This document shows, piece after piece, positions 47,187 through 55,960 of a stretch of 64,000 nt of DNA; position 1 is the first letter of the stretch, and every line of letters starts with the position of its first letter. Both the position numbers and the translations under genes were made by a program. The notes beneath the pieces were generated by a model. The model was not told the origin of the DNA. It saw nothing but the letters and a program-made list of their open reading frames with translations, and made no database searches. Source of the stretch: Paraburkholderia phenazinium (GTDB lineage: Bacteria; Pseudomonadota; Gammaproteobacteria; Burkholderiales; Burkholderiaceae); assembly GCF_900100735.1 (NCBI RefSeq), contig NZ_FNCJ01000004.1, positions 188,019 to 252,018 on the forward strand. Reading direction: 5' to 3'.

Positions 47187-47936
47187 TTACGACATGTACA
47201 TGCCGCCGTTCACATGCAGCGTCGTGCCAGTGATATACCCGGCCTGCGGCGAAGCAAGAAACGCGACGGCATGCGCGATGTCCTCCGGGCTGCCCAGACG
47301 ACCCAGCGGAATCTGGGTCTTCAGCGCGGTTTGCTGCTCTTCCGGCAAGGTCTTCGTCATGTCGGTGTCGATGAAGCCTGGCGCCACGCAGTTCACGGTG
47401 ATGCCGCGGCTGCCGATCTCACGCGCCAACGCCCGCGTCATGCCCGCTACGCCGGCCTTCGCCGCTGCGTAGTTGACCTGCCCCGGGTTGCCGGCCGAGC
47501 CGACCACCGACGTGATGTTGATAATGCGGCCACCACGCGCCTTCATCATCGGGCGCAGCACGGCGCGCGACAAGCGGAACACGGACTTGAGATTGGTGTC
47601 GACCACCGCATCCCAGTCGTCGTCCTTCATGCGCATCGCCAGTTGATCCTGGGTGATGCCCGCGTTGTTCACCAGCACGTGCAACGCGCCGAATTCCTTC
47701 ACGGTGCCGTCGATCAGCGCTTCCGCCGCAGCCGCATCGTTCACGTTCAGCACGGCGCCACGGCCGTTCATGCCTTCGGCCTTGAAGGCTTCGGTGATGG
47801 CGTTTGCGCCGCTTTCGCTAGTCGCGGTGCCGATCACGGTTGCGCCCTGGCGCGCCAGTTCGAGCGCAATGGCGCGGCCAATGCCGCGCGAGGCGCCCGT
47901 CACGATCGCGATCTGCTTATCGAGAGTCTTTTCCAT
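47187..47936 (-). CDS. fabG: 3-oxoacyl-[ACP] reductase
   Basis: NADPH-dependent SDR of fatty-acid elongation, 249 residues. Cofactor loop TGASRGIGRAIA, catalytic triad Ser in NITSVVGSAG, Tyr and Lys in YAAAKAG, and the C terminus GYITGTTLHVNGGMYM. ATG 47936. About 75 bases after fabD and 150 before acpP. Confidence 0.98.
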   Translation of the reverse strand: MEKTLDKQIAIVTGASRGIGRAIALELARQGATVIGTATSESGANAITEAFKAEGMNGRGAVLNVNDAAAAEALIDGTVKEFGALHVLVNNAGITQDQLAMRMKDDDWDAVVDTNLKSVFRLSRAVLRPMMKARGGRIINITSVVGSAGNPGQVNYAAAKAGVAGMTRALAREIGSRGITVNCVAPGFIDTDMTKTLPEEQQTALKTQIPLGRLGSPEDIAHAVAFLASPQAGYITGTTLHVNGGMYMS

Positions 47937-48012
47937 CTGTCAGTCCGGAGTGCCCTTGCGGGCGAATTGCAATCTTTAGGCTGGCCGGTATTGGCTAGTG
48001 CTGGGGCAGCGC

Positions 48013-48945
48013 TCAGGCCGTCACGAGCTTAAGCGTTTCTTCGAGCGAAGCCGGATCGAAAACCGAAGCGCCGACCAGATTGCCGTCGATGCGCTTGGTC
48101 AAACCTGCCAGCACCTTACCCGGGCCGCATTCGATCACGTGCGTCGCGCCCTGAGCTGCGATCGCCTGCACGCATTCGACCCAGCGCACGGCACCGGCTG
48201 CCTGGCGCACCAGCGCATCTTTAATCGCGGCCGGCTCGTTGACGATGGCCACGTCGACGTTATTGACGACAGGAATCTTCGGCACCTGCACTTCGACGCT
48301 CGCCAGATACTCGCGCAACTGGTCCGAAGCGGGCTTGAGCAGCGACGAGTGAAACGGCGCCGACACCGGCAGCGGCAGCGCGCGCTTCGCGCCTGCGGCC
48401 TTGGCAAGTTCGCAGGCCTTTTCGACCGCAGCCTTATGGCCGGCGATCACGACTTGCGCCGGCGCGTTGAAATTCACCGCTTCCACGACACCCGCCGACG
48501 CCGCGTCTGCGCACACCTTGCGCACCGTGTCGTCGTCGAGACCGAGGATGGCCGCCATGCCGCCCACGCCTACCGGCACGGCCGTTTGCATGGCTTGCGC
48601 GCGAAAGCGCACCAGCGGCACCGCGTCACGGAACGCCAGCACGCCAGCGGCGACCAGCGCCGTGTATTCGCCGAGGCTGTGACCGGCGACGATCGCCGGG
48701 GCCGGTCCGCCCGCAGCTTGCCACGCGCGGTAGATCGCGTACGCGGCAGTCAGCATGACGGGCTGGGTATTGGTGGTGAGGTTCAGATCGTCGGCCGGAC
48801 CTTCGGCGATCAGCTTGCCCAGATCCTGGCCGAGCGCGTCGGAGGCTTCCTGAACCGTCTCGCGCACGATGGCGTGATCGGCAAATGCGTTGAGCATGCC
48901 GACCGATTGCGAGCCCTGACCAGGAAAAACGAACGCAAATTTCAT
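48013..48945 (-). CDS. fabD: Malonyl-CoA:ACP transacylase
   Basis: Loads malonyl groups on ACP. 310 residues from ATG 48945 (MKFAFVFPGQGSQSVGM); a frame from 48984 adds 13 unrelated residues. Nucleophile Ser in GHSLGEYTAL, Arg in VRFRAQAMQ, and His in SAPFHSSLL. Gap of about 100 bases to fabH. Confidence 0.98.
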   Translation of the reverse strand: MKFAFVFPGQGSQSVGMLNAFADHAIVRETVQEASDALGQDLGKLIAEGPADDLNLTTNTQPVMLTAAYAIYRAWQAAGGPAPAIVAGHSLGEYTALVAAGVLAFRDAVPLVRFRAQAMQTAVPVGVGGMAAILGLDDDTVRKVCADAASAGVVEAVNFNAPAQVVIAGHKAAVEKACELAKAAGAKRALPLPVSAPFHSSLLKPASDQLREYLASVEVQVPKIPVVNNVDVAIVNEPAAIKDALVRQAAGAVRWVECVQAIAAQGATHVIECGPGKVLAGLTKRIDGNLVGASVFDPASLEETLKLVTA

Positions 48946-49046
48946 GGGATCCTCAAAATTCGATGTTTCAGATACGTACGGCACGCGGTCTTATCGACGC
49001 GATTGATCGCTGCGGGCGGCACCGATGCGCCACGTCACACAACTGA

Positions 49047-50036
49047 TCAATAGCGGATAACCGACGCGCCCCACGTGAAGCCGCCGCCCACGCCCTCGAT
49101 CAGGACGTTCTGGCCGCGCTTGATACGGCCGTCGCGCACGGCGACGTCAAATGCGAGGGGGATGGACGCAGCCGACGTATTGCCGTGTTCGTGCACGGTA
49201 ACGACCATCCGTTCCTGCGGCAGGCCGAGCTTGCGGCAGGTGCTTTGCATGATACGGATATTGGCCTGATGCGGAATCAGCCAATCGACCTGTTCCGGCG
49301 CGAGCCCAGCTCTGTTAAGCGCTTCGATCGCGACCTTCTCCAGCACGTTGACGGCGAGCTTGAACACCGCCGGGCCGTCCATATGCAGGAACGCGCTGCC
49401 GGCAATGATGCCGCCATTCACGTTACCCGGCGTGCAGAGAATGTTGGAGTGGCTGCCGTCGGCATGCAGGGCGCTCGAGAGCACACCCGGCTGATCGGAG
49501 GCCGACAGGATGATCGCACCGGCGCCGTCGCCGAACAGCACACAGGTGGTGCGGTCGTTGAAGTCGAGCAGACGCGAGAAGGTCTCCGCGCCGATCACCA
49601 GCGCAGTGCGATGCTGGCCACTGCGGATGAAGCTGTCGGCGGTTGCCACTGCGTAGGCGAAGCCGGAACACACCGCCTGCACGTCGAACGCCGCGCCGTT
49701 GTTCTTGATGCCGAGCTTGGCTTGCAGCAGGCACGCCGTGCTAGGGAACACAAAGTCCGGCGTGGAAGTGGCGACAATGATCAGATCGATCGATTGCGGG
49801 TCGATATCGGCCGCTTCGATCGCGCGCTGGGCGGCGATGAGCGCGAGATCGCTGGTGGCGACATCAGGTTCTGCGAAGTGGCGCGCATGGATGCCCGTGC
49901 GGGCAACGATCCACTCGTCACTCGTCTCGACGCCCTGCTTGGCGAGACGTTCAGCCAGATCCTGATTGGTGACGCGCCCGGGCGGCAGATAGCTGCCGGT
50001 ACCCAGCACGCGGGAATAAATTGTCGATTGAGCCAT
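49047..50036 (-). CDS. fabH: 3-oxoacyl-[ACP] synthase III
   Basis: Starts fatty-acid synthesis by condensing acetyl-CoA with malonyl-ACP. 329 residues: N-terminal GTGSYLPP, catalytic Cys in [11 protein letters not shown], His in IPHQANIRI, Asn in [17 protein letters not shown] 50036 overlaps the plsX stop as TAATG, so the two are coupled. Confidence 0.98.
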   Translation of the reverse strand: MAQSTIYSRVLGTGSYLPPGRVTNQDLAERLAKQGVETSDEWIVARTGIHARHFAEPDVATSDLALIAAQRAIEAADIDPQSIDLIIVATSTPDFVFPSTACLLQAKLGIKNNGAAFDVQAVCSGFAYAVATADSFIRSGQHRTALVIGAETFSRLLDFNDRTTCVLFGDGAGAIILSASDQPGVLSSALHADGSHSNILCTPGNVNGGIIAGSAFLHMDGPAVFKLAVNVLEKVAIEALNRAGLAPEQVDWLIPHQANIRIMQSTCRKLGLPQERMVVTVHEHGNTSAASIPLAFDVAVRDGRIKRGQNVLIEGVGGGFTWGASVIRY

Positions 50037-51151
50037 TATGCCTTCGAGGATAGCGCAGCGTAGGGCTCGGCTGGCTGGCCTGCGGCCGGGCTTGCGTAAC
50101 CCGCACCGCTTGTGTCGCTTGCGTCGCGCGTTGCCTGTTCCAGAGAACCCGCGTTGTCTTCCATCGCCCGCGCAAGGCGTTCCAGCACGCCGTTTTTGAC
50201 GGCATCATACCCGCGTTTGATTGCCCACTCAAACGCGTAGGCATCTGCCGAGCCGTGGCTTTTAATCACGAGACTACGCAGGCCGAGCAGTGCAGCACCA
50301 TTGTATTGCCGATGGTCCACACGCTTCTTGAAGCGCATTAACACCGGCAACGCGAGCACCGCCATCACCTTGGTCAGCCACGAACGGCCGAACTCTTCCT
50401 TGATGATGTTGTTCAGCATCTGTGCGAGCCCTTCCGACGTCTTCAGCGCGACATTGCCGACAAAACCGTCGCAGACAATCACGTCGGTCGTGCCCTTATA
50501 GATGTCGTCGCCTTCGACGTTACCGCGAAAATTCAGTGTACTCGCTCGCAGCAGCTCACCGGCACGCTTGATGGTCTCGTTGCCCTTGATGACCTCTTCG
50601 CCGATGTTGAGCAGGCCGATCGTGGGACGGTCTTTGCCCTCGAGCGCAGACACGAGCGCATGCCCCATCTCCGCGAACTGCAGCAGATGCTGCGGCTCGC
50701 AATCGACGTTGGCGCCCAGGTCGAGCATCATCGTATAGCCAGTGGGATTGGGCAGCGCGAACGCAATCGCCGGGCGTTCGATGCCCGGGAGCGTTTTCAG
50801 AACATAGCGGGACACGGCCATCAGCGCGCCGGTGTTGCCGGCGGAGATGCAGGCCTGGGCCTCGCCTTCCTTGACGCGGTTCAGCGCCACGCGCATCGAC
50901 GAGTCTTTTTTCTTGCGCAGCGCGACCTCAACCGGATCGTCCATGGCGACGACCTCGGAAGCGGGCACTACGACCAGAGCAGGCTCGCCCTCAGCTTTGA
51001 GCTTCTTGAGCTGGGCGCGAATGGCGCTTTCGATGCCAACGAGCATCAACTGCGCGTCGGGATGCGAACGAACGAAATTGACAGCCGCGGGAACGGTCAC
51101 GGACGGGCCGTGGTCGCCCCCCATGCAATCTATTGTGAGCTTTACTGTCAT
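50036..51151 (-). CDS. plsX: Phosphate acyltransferase PlsX
   Basis: Makes acyl-phosphate from acyl-ACP for the PlsY step of phospholipid synthesis. 371 residues: N-terminal [19 protein letters not shown], central [14 protein letters not shown], and [16 protein letters not shown]. The C-terminal 40 residues ([19 protein letters not shown]) form a longer tail than usual. ATG 51151. Preceded by a terminator hairpin at 51223-51252, so it may also have its own promoter. Confidence 0.97.
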   Translation of the reverse strand: MTVKLTIDCMGGDHGPSVTVPAAVNFVRSHPDAQLMLVGIESAIRAQLKKLKAEGEPALVVVPASEVVAMDDPVEVALRKKKDSSMRVALNRVKEGEAQACISAGNTGALMAVSRYVLKTLPGIERPAIAFALPNPTGYTMMLDLGANVDCEPQHLLQFAEMGHALVSALEGKDRPTIGLLNIGEEVIKGNETIKRAGELLRASTLNFRGNVEGDDIYKGTTDVIVCDGFVGNVALKTSEGLAQMLNNIIKEEFGRSWLTKVMAVLALPVLMRFKKRVDHRQYNGAALLGLRSLVIKSHGSADAYAFEWAIKRGYDAVKNGVLERLARAMEDNAGSLEQATRDASDTSGAGYASPAAGQPAEPYAALSSKA

Positions 51152-51222
51152 GGAGTGCGACGAATTTCAGGCGCTCTGCATGGGATCGCAGTAAGCACTA
51201 GAGCGCCAACTGCGATCGACAT

Positions 51223-51252
51223 AAAAAAGCGGCAGTAAAATGCCGCTTTTTT
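51223..51252 (-). terminator. Bidirectional hairpin between rpmF and plsX
   Basis: Perfect 12-pair stem AAAAAAGCGGCA/TGCCGCTTTTTT with six-base loop; on the minus strand it ends in a six-T run. It follows rpmF by about 70 bases and would end or attenuate the yceD-rpmF message before plsX. Confidence 0.88.
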
Positions 51253-51323
51253 GCTGAGCCGGGAAAATGTCAAGCGAGCCGATCGCCACGCGAAACGCCA
51301 AGGGGCGCAACGCAGTGGAACGA

Positions 51324-51503
51324 TTAGTCGTTCTTCGTCTTGACGACTTTCTTGCCGCGGTAGTAGCCGTTCGGGCTAACGTGGTGACGCAGATGCACTT
51401 CACCCGTGCTCGGCTCCACAGCCAGCGGCGCTGCGCTGAGGAAATCGTGCGAGCGGTGCATGCCGCGCTTCGACGGCGACTTCTTGTTTTGTTGGACTGC
51501 CAT
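51324..51503 (-). CDS. rpmF: 50S ribosomal protein L32
   Basis: 59-residue basic ribosomal protein: [20 protein letters not shown] at the start, then [20 protein letters not shown] 51503; the frame opens 11 codons earlier, but that is not ribosomal. No zinc-binding Cys pairs, so the Zn-independent type. Follows the DUF177 gene and precedes plsX, a conserved order. Confidence 0.97.
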   Translation of the reverse strand: MAVQQNKKSPSKRGMHRSHDFLSAAPLAVEPSTGEVHLRHHVSPNGYYRGKKVVKTKND

Positions 51504-51602
51504 GATAACTCCTAAAAATTTTCCGAATTCTAACACAGCCCGATACTGCCATCGCGACTGGCCGGATGGCCAACGCGCCGCATCGCGCTCCTATGCAACT
51601 GT

Positions 51603-52247
51603 TCAGTGCTTTTCGCCGCTGGGACCGCCCTTCTTGAGAGCTTCGAGCGCCGCAAATGGATTGGGCCGCTCGGGCTCACCGCCCGTTTCAGCTTCGTCCT
51701 GCACGGCTTCGTCACCCTCGCCCTCTTCACCTGCCACCCCTGACACGAGAGACTCGTGCACTTCGGGGCAAACTTCGTGTTTGGGCACCAACGGCAAACT
51801 CAGCAGCAACTCTTCTTCGATCAAGTCGATAAGATCGAAATGGGCAGAGCCCACGATCACATCGACTTCATCCTCGTCGAGCGGAAACTCTTCGGCTTCC
51901 GCCTCGGTGTTGACGATCCGGTAAGTCGCATCGACATTGAACGCCTGCTTATACGGCGCGAGACACCGCTGACATTCGAGCCATGCGGCCCCATGAATCG
52001 CGAGCCTCAGATAAGGCTGCGGACCCTCGGTGCCGTCGTCCTGCAATTCCGGCTGCGTCGTACCTTCGGCTTGCCAGGTGAAGGCGCTTTCGCGCTCTGG
52101 CGCTTCCGCCGGAACTTCGTTTAACATGCGCGGCAGTTGCGAGACGCGCACAAGACCCGCGGCCTGGCGCCCACTACGCGCGAATTCGAACAGATCGAGA
52201 TCATGCGGGTCGGCGAGACCTGCAGGTTTGCCAAGATGTTGAGTCAT
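51603..52247 (-). CDS. yceD: DUF177/YceD-family protein
   Basis: 214-residue acidic protein almost always encoded next to rpmF and linked to 23S rRNA maturation in studied members. Core: AAWLECQRCLAPYKQAFNVD with the CxxC pair, and FDLIDLIEEELLLSLPLVPKH. The usual second Cys follows in HEVCPE. The C terminus has an acidic stretch then NPFAALEALKKG. ATG 52247. First gene of the 20-kb minus-strand array. Confidence 0.92.
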   Translation of the reverse strand: MTQHLGKPAGLADPHDLDLFEFARSGRQAAGLVRVSQLPRMLNEVPAEAPERESAFTWQAEGTTQPELQDDGTEGPQPYLRLAIHGAAWLECQRCLAPYKQAFNVDATYRIVNTEAEAEEFPLDEDEVDVIVGSAHFDLIDLIEEELLLSLPLVPKHEVCPEVHESLVSGVAGEEGEGDEAVQDEAETGGEPERPNPFAALEALKKGGPSGEKH

Positions 52248-52346
52248 GTGCGCTCCTGCGTCGGCACGGATTTAGCCGGGGTAAATCGGCATGGTGCCTC
52301 GTATGTTGCCCGTTAAGGCGCTGCTTCCACTACGAGACAAACCCTA

Positions 52347-52399
52347 GTTGCAACAAGGCTGCGACGAGAGATTGAACTCAGTTGCAACACCGCTGCGAC
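52347..52399. repeat. Paired 19-bp direct repeats in the yceD-maf intergenic region
   Basis: Two copies at 52347-52365 and 52381-52399 match at 17 of 19 positions: GTTGCAACAAGGCTGCGAC and GTTGCAACACCGCTGCGAC. Each begins with the palindrome GTTGCAAC. Centre-to-centre distance is 34 bp, about three helical turns, in a 268-bp gap between divergent genes, as expected for paired operators. Confidence 0.65.
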
Positions 52400-52515
52400 A
52401 TACACATACCGATGAAAAGCCCAAAATCATATCCGTTTTGTCTTTTCGAGTCAAACACTTAAGCCCGCACGCGCCAAGGCCCGTGCGACCTGCCCTCTCT
52501 AGCCGTTGGTTCACC

Positions 52516-53133
52516 ATGCCGGATACCCCTTCCCGCCCGCCGCGCCTGATTCTGGCGTCGAGTTCACGCTATCGCCGCGAGCTTCTGGAACGCCTGCGCG
52601 TTCCTTTCGAGGTCGTCGTGCCTGCCGTCGACGAAACACCCCAGCCGGGCGAAACGCCTGAAGCGACCGCACTGCGGCTCTCCGAGGCCAAAGCGCGGGC
52701 CGTCGCCGCCAAACTGTCCGCCGGCGAACCCGCCCTCGTGATCGGCTCGGACCAGGTCGCCACTTACGACGGCCTGCAAATCGGCAAGCCGGGTTCGCAC
52801 GACAAGGCGCTCGCCCAGTTGCAGGCCATGCGCGGCCGCGAAGTGCTGTTTCACAGCGCGCTGTGCCTGTTCGATAGCCGCGACAACAGCGCCCAGACGC
52901 TGGATGTCATTACGACTGTGCGCTTCAGGAATCTTTCCGACGCCGAACTGGACGCCTATCTACACGCGGAAACGCCCTACGACGTGGCCGGCAGCGCCAA
53001 ATCCGAAGGGCTCGGGATTGCGTTGCTGGATGCGATCGAGTCGGACGATCCGACGGCACTCGTCGGATTGCCGCTGATTGCGCTGTCGCGCATGCTGCTG
53101 GCGGCCGGTTTTCCTTTGTTGGGGGCGCAATGA
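52516..53133 (+). CDS. Maf-like nucleotide pyrophosphatase (YceF type)
   Basis: Hydrolyses modified or non-canonical nucleotides; the YceF subgroup acts on m7GTP. 205 residues from ATG 52516 (MPDTPSRPPRLIL): LILASSSRYRRELLERL at the start, VDETPQPGETPEATALRLSE, GSDQVATYDG and the AKSEGLGIALLDAIESDDPT block. A longer frame from 52348 is spurious. Ends in an ATGA overlap with the next gene. Confidence 0.93.
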   Translation: MPDTPSRPPRLILASSSRYRRELLERLRVPFEVVVPAVDETPQPGETPEATALRLSEAKARAVAAKLSAGEPALVIGSDQVATYDGLQIGKPGSHDKALAQLQAMRGREVLFHSALCLFDSRDNSAQTLDVITTVRFRNLSDAELDAYLHAETPYDVAGSAKSEGLGIALLDAIESDDPTALVGLPLIALSRMLLAAGFPLLGAQ

Positions 53134-53849
53134 GCGGCACACTGTATTTGATCCCGAACACCCTCGGCGAAGGCGACGCAGAGGCGCTCGACGCCGTTCT
53201 GCCCGCGCCGGTAAGGGCTCGCGCCGCGGCGCTGCACTACTACATCGGCGAAAACGCGAAAACCACCCGCGCATTCCTGAAGAAGGTCGGCACCGAGCGC
53301 CCGATCCAGGAAATCGAGATTCGCGAACTGAATGTGAATACGCCAGCGGGTGAGATCGACAAGCTGCTGGCACCGCTTCTGGCCGGTACTGACGCGGGTC
53401 TCGTCTCCGAGGCCGGCTGCCCGGCCGTGGCTGATCCGGGCGCCCTGCTGGTGCGGCGGGCGCACGAACGCGGCGTCAAGGTCGTGCCGTTTGTGGGCCC
53501 GAGTTCGATCTTGCTGGCGTTGATGGCTTCCGGCCTGAACGGCCAGAGTTTTGCGTTTCACGGCTACTTGCCGGTGGATGCGGCCGAACGGGCCAAGCGG
53601 CTGCGCGACCTGGAGCAGCACTCGCGCAAGGGGAAGCAGACCCAGATTTTTATCGAGACGCCGTATCGCAACAAGGCGCTGCTCGATACGCTACTGGCAA
53701 CCTGCGCGCCCTCGACGCTGGTTTGTGTGGCAGTGGATCTGACGCTGGAAACGGAGGTGATTGCGAGCCGCACGGTGGCGGACTGGAAGAAAGCGCCGGC
53801 ACTCGAGCTGCACAAGCGTCCGGCGATTTTCCTGCTGCTGGCTGTCTGA
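53130..53849 (+). CDS. RsmI-like SAM-dependent methyltransferase (tetrapyrrole methylase fold)
   Basis: 239 residues of the RsmI/tetrapyrrole-methylase superfamily: opening GTLYLIPNTLGEGD, central LVSEAGCPAVADPGALLVRR and VVPFVGPSSILLALMASG, then FIETPYRNKALLDTLLATC. True RsmI (16S C1402 ribose) begins with a GTLYVVATPIGN-type block; here the block differs, so it is a paralogue whose substrate is unknown. Overlaps maf by 4 bases (ATGA). Convergent with sppA, 39 bases away. Confidence 0.88.
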   Translation: MSGTLYLIPNTLGEGDAEALDAVLPAPVRARAAALHYYIGENAKTTRAFLKKVGTERPIQEIEIRELNVNTPAGEIDKLLAPLLAGTDAGLVSEAGCPAVADPGALLVRRAHERGVKVVPFVGPSSILLALMASGLNGQSFAFHGYLPVDAAERAKRLRDLEQHSRKGKQTQIFIETPYRNKALLDTLLATCAPSTLVCVAVDLTLETEVIASRTVADWKKAPALELHKRPAIFLLLAV

Positions 53850-53888
53850 CAGGGGCGCCCGCTGCACGCGGCGCTCAGCGGCCAGCCC

Positions 53889-54893
53889 TCACCGCAAGCT
53901 CATCTTCCCACCCAGCACCATCGCGTGAACCGCGGCGCTGCCGACTGCCGCGCCGAACTTGCGCGCCACGCGGTCGGTGATGCTTTCCTTCACGGTGTAA
54001 TCGACGATATCCGGCGCCTTGATGATCTCGCGCGCCACGTAATCGGCATCGCCAAAGCCATCCGCCAGCCCCAGGTCGACGCTCTGCTGACCGGTCCAGA
54101 ACAGGCCCGAGAAGATATCCGGCGTCTCATGCAGCCGCTTGCCGCGACCTTCACGGACCGCGTCGATGAACTGCTGGTGGATCTGATCGAGCATTTCCTG
54201 TGCATGTGCGTCCATCTTCGGCGTTTCCGGCGAGAACGGGTCGAAAAAGCCCTTGTTCTCACCCGAAGTATGCAGACGCCGCTCGACCCCGAGCTTGTCC
54301 ATCAGACCGGTAAAGCCGAAGCCGTCCATCAGCACGCCGATCGAACCGACGATGCTCGCCTTGTCCACGTAGATCTTGTCCGCCGCCGCTGCAGCATAGT
54401 AGCCGCCCGATGCGCACATGTCGCCGACCACCACGTAGAGCGGAATAGACGGATATTTAGCGCGCAAACGTCGAATATCGCGATTGATGATGCCGGCCTG
54501 CACCGGACTGCCGCCCGGACTGTTGCAGCTCAGGATCACGCCCGCGGTGCCGGCGTCGTCGAAGGCGCTTTCCAGTGCGGAGTCGACGTCATCGGCATTG
54601 GCATTGGTGTCCGCAGCGATTTCACCGTCGAGCGAGATCAGCGCCGTATGGCGGCCGGTGGTGGCAACCTTCTCGCCGGAAAAGTCGAAGACGCCCCAGA
54701 CGACCAGCAGCAACAGGGCAATGAACACGAAACGGAAGAAGATTTTCCAGCGGCGCGCCGCACGCTGCTCGCTGATCGCAGCCAGCGCAATACGTTCGAG
54801 CGCCGCGCGCTCCCAGCCCGGTTCATCGGTGGGGGTCGGCTTGCGGCCCGCTGAGGACGGTTGATTCGGATCGGGAGTGAGATTGTCGGCCAT
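53889..54893 (-). CDS. sppA: Signal peptide peptidase SppA (short form)
   Basis: S49 membrane serine protease cleaving leftover signal peptides, 334 residues. One TM helix near 50-70 (FFRFVFIALLLLVVWGVFD), then the protease domain with INSPGG-like SCNSPGGSPVQAG, the nucleophile Ser in DMCASGGYYAAAAADKIY, and a catalytic Lys expected downstream in this family. The N terminus is a Pro/Thr-rich cytoplasmic segment. Last gene of the rluC-gph-Rieske-sppA operon, 18 bases after the Rieske gene. Confidence 0.94.
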   Translation of the reverse strand: MADNLTPDPNQPSSAGRKPTPTDEPGWERAALERIALAAISEQRAARRWKIFFRFVFIALLLLVVWGVFDFSGEKVATTGRHTALISLDGEIAADTNANADDVDSALESAFDDAGTAGVILSCNSPGGSPVQAGIINRDIRRLRAKYPSIPLYVVVGDMCASGGYYAAAAADKIYVDKASIVGSIGVLMDGFGFTGLMDKLGVERRLHTSGENKGFFDPFSPETPKMDAHAQEMLDQIHQQFIDAVREGRGKRLHETPDIFSGLFWTGQQSVDLGLADGFGDADYVAREIIKAPDIVDYTVKESITDRVARKFGAAVGSAAVHAMVLGGKMSLR

Positions 54894-54911
54894 GCGTCGC
54901 AGATCGAAGAG

Positions 54912-55304
54912 TCAGGGGGTGACCGGACGCAGGTCGTCGTCCGGCAGCCAGAATACCGCGCGGCCATCCGGCGTATCCCGTTCGTCGACCTGAACGGGAC
55001 GCAGCCTGCCGCCACGGCACGGACCGCCGACACACTTCCCTGTGTCCGGCGCGTAAATTGCGCCGTGCGTGGCGCACATCAAGTATAAACCCGAAGACTC
55101 GAAGAACTGACCCTCTACCCAGTCAAGCTCCATCGGCACGTGCGCACAGCGGTTCAGATAACCGTAAGCTTGGCCACCATAGCGGACAAAAAAGACAATG
55201 GCATCGCCGCCGGCATATTTCGCTGCGTGGCGCAGCCCCGCCCCGCCGTCGATCAGCTCTTCGGAGGCACAAATCCGGACCGGCTCCATGGCAGCCTCGC
55301 TCAT
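54912..55304 (-). CDS. Rieske [2Fe-2S] protein
   Basis: 130-residue soluble Rieske ferredoxin-like protein. Cluster ligands in two blocks: CAHVPMELDW (Cys, His) and CATHGAIYAPDTGKCVGGPC (Cys, His). No signal or TM segment. Its redox partner is unknown. ATG 55304 overlaps the stop of the phosphatase gene as ATGA. Confidence 0.93.
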   Translation of the reverse strand: MSEAAMEPVRICASEELIDGGAGLRHAAKYAGGDAIVFFVRYGGQAYGYLNRCAHVPMELDWVEGQFFESSGLYLMCATHGAIYAPDTGKCVGGPCRGGRLRPVQVDERDTPDGRAVFWLPDDDLRPVTP

Positions 55305-55960
55305 GCGTTTTCGCGCAACCAGGCGGACAGCGCGGCGACGCTCGGCGCAACGAACTTCGGTTCGAGCGCCGACAACGAAGCGGCCGGATGCGCGCCGTAA
55401 GTGACGCCAATCCCCGCCACGCCGGCGTTGATCGCCATTTGCAGGTCATGCGTCGTATCGCCGACCATCACCGTGCGCGCCACATCCTGGCCCAGTTCGC
55501 GGGTCAGTTCGTGCAGCATCGCCGGATGGGGTTTCGAAAAGGTTTCGTCGGCACAGCGTGTACCGTCGAACAGGCTGGTGAGGCGCGACTGGTCGAGCGC
55601 GCGGTTCAGGCCCACGCGGCTCTTGCCGGTGGCGACGCCCAGCAGATAGCCCTGATCGCGCAACTCCTGCAGCATCTCGCGCACGCCGGCAAAGAGCTCG
55701 GTGGTCTGATCTTTCACCAGGTAATGGAAGCGGTAGCGCTCGGCCAGACGCGGATAATCCGACGGATCGAGCGTGGGCGCGGCGATCTGCAACGCATCGC
55801 GCAGGCCAAGACCGATCACGTAACTCGCTGCCTCATCCGCCGGCACCGGCAAGCCGAGGTCGCGGCAGGCCGACTGGATGCTGCGCGTGATATGCGCGGT
55901 CGAATCCATCAAGGTGCCGTCCCAATCGAAGACGATCAGATCAAATTGCTCTCTAGCCAT
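55301..55960 (-). CDS. HAD phosphatase, phosphoglycolate-phosphatase-like
   Basis: 219 residues from ATG 55960 (MAREQFDLIVFDWDGTL). HAD motif I DWDGTLMDS, motif II in GVATGKSR, Lys in FSKPHPAML, motif IV MVGDTTHDLQMAINAG. Cap-domain type of Gph/PhnX relatives; the exact substrate (2-phosphoglycolate or another phosphate ester) is not decided. It overlaps the rluC end by 8 bases and the Rieske start by 4. Confidence 0.9.
   Translation of the reverse strand: MAREQFDLIVFDWDGTLMDSTAHITRSIQSACRDLGLPVPADEAASYVIGLGLRDALQIAAPTLDPSDYPRLAERYRFHYLVKDQTTELFAGVREMLQELRDQGYLLGVATGKSRVGLNRALDQSRLTSLFDGTRCADETFSKPHPAMLHELTRELGQDVARTVMVGDTTHDLQMAINAGVAGIGVTYGAHPAASLSALEPKFVAPSVAALSAWLRENA

Noticed and set aside
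53856..53875. Terminator between rsmI-like gene and sppA
   Set aside because: A GC-rich dyad (GGCGCC/GGCGC) is present, but there is no T-run on either strand, so I did not call it.
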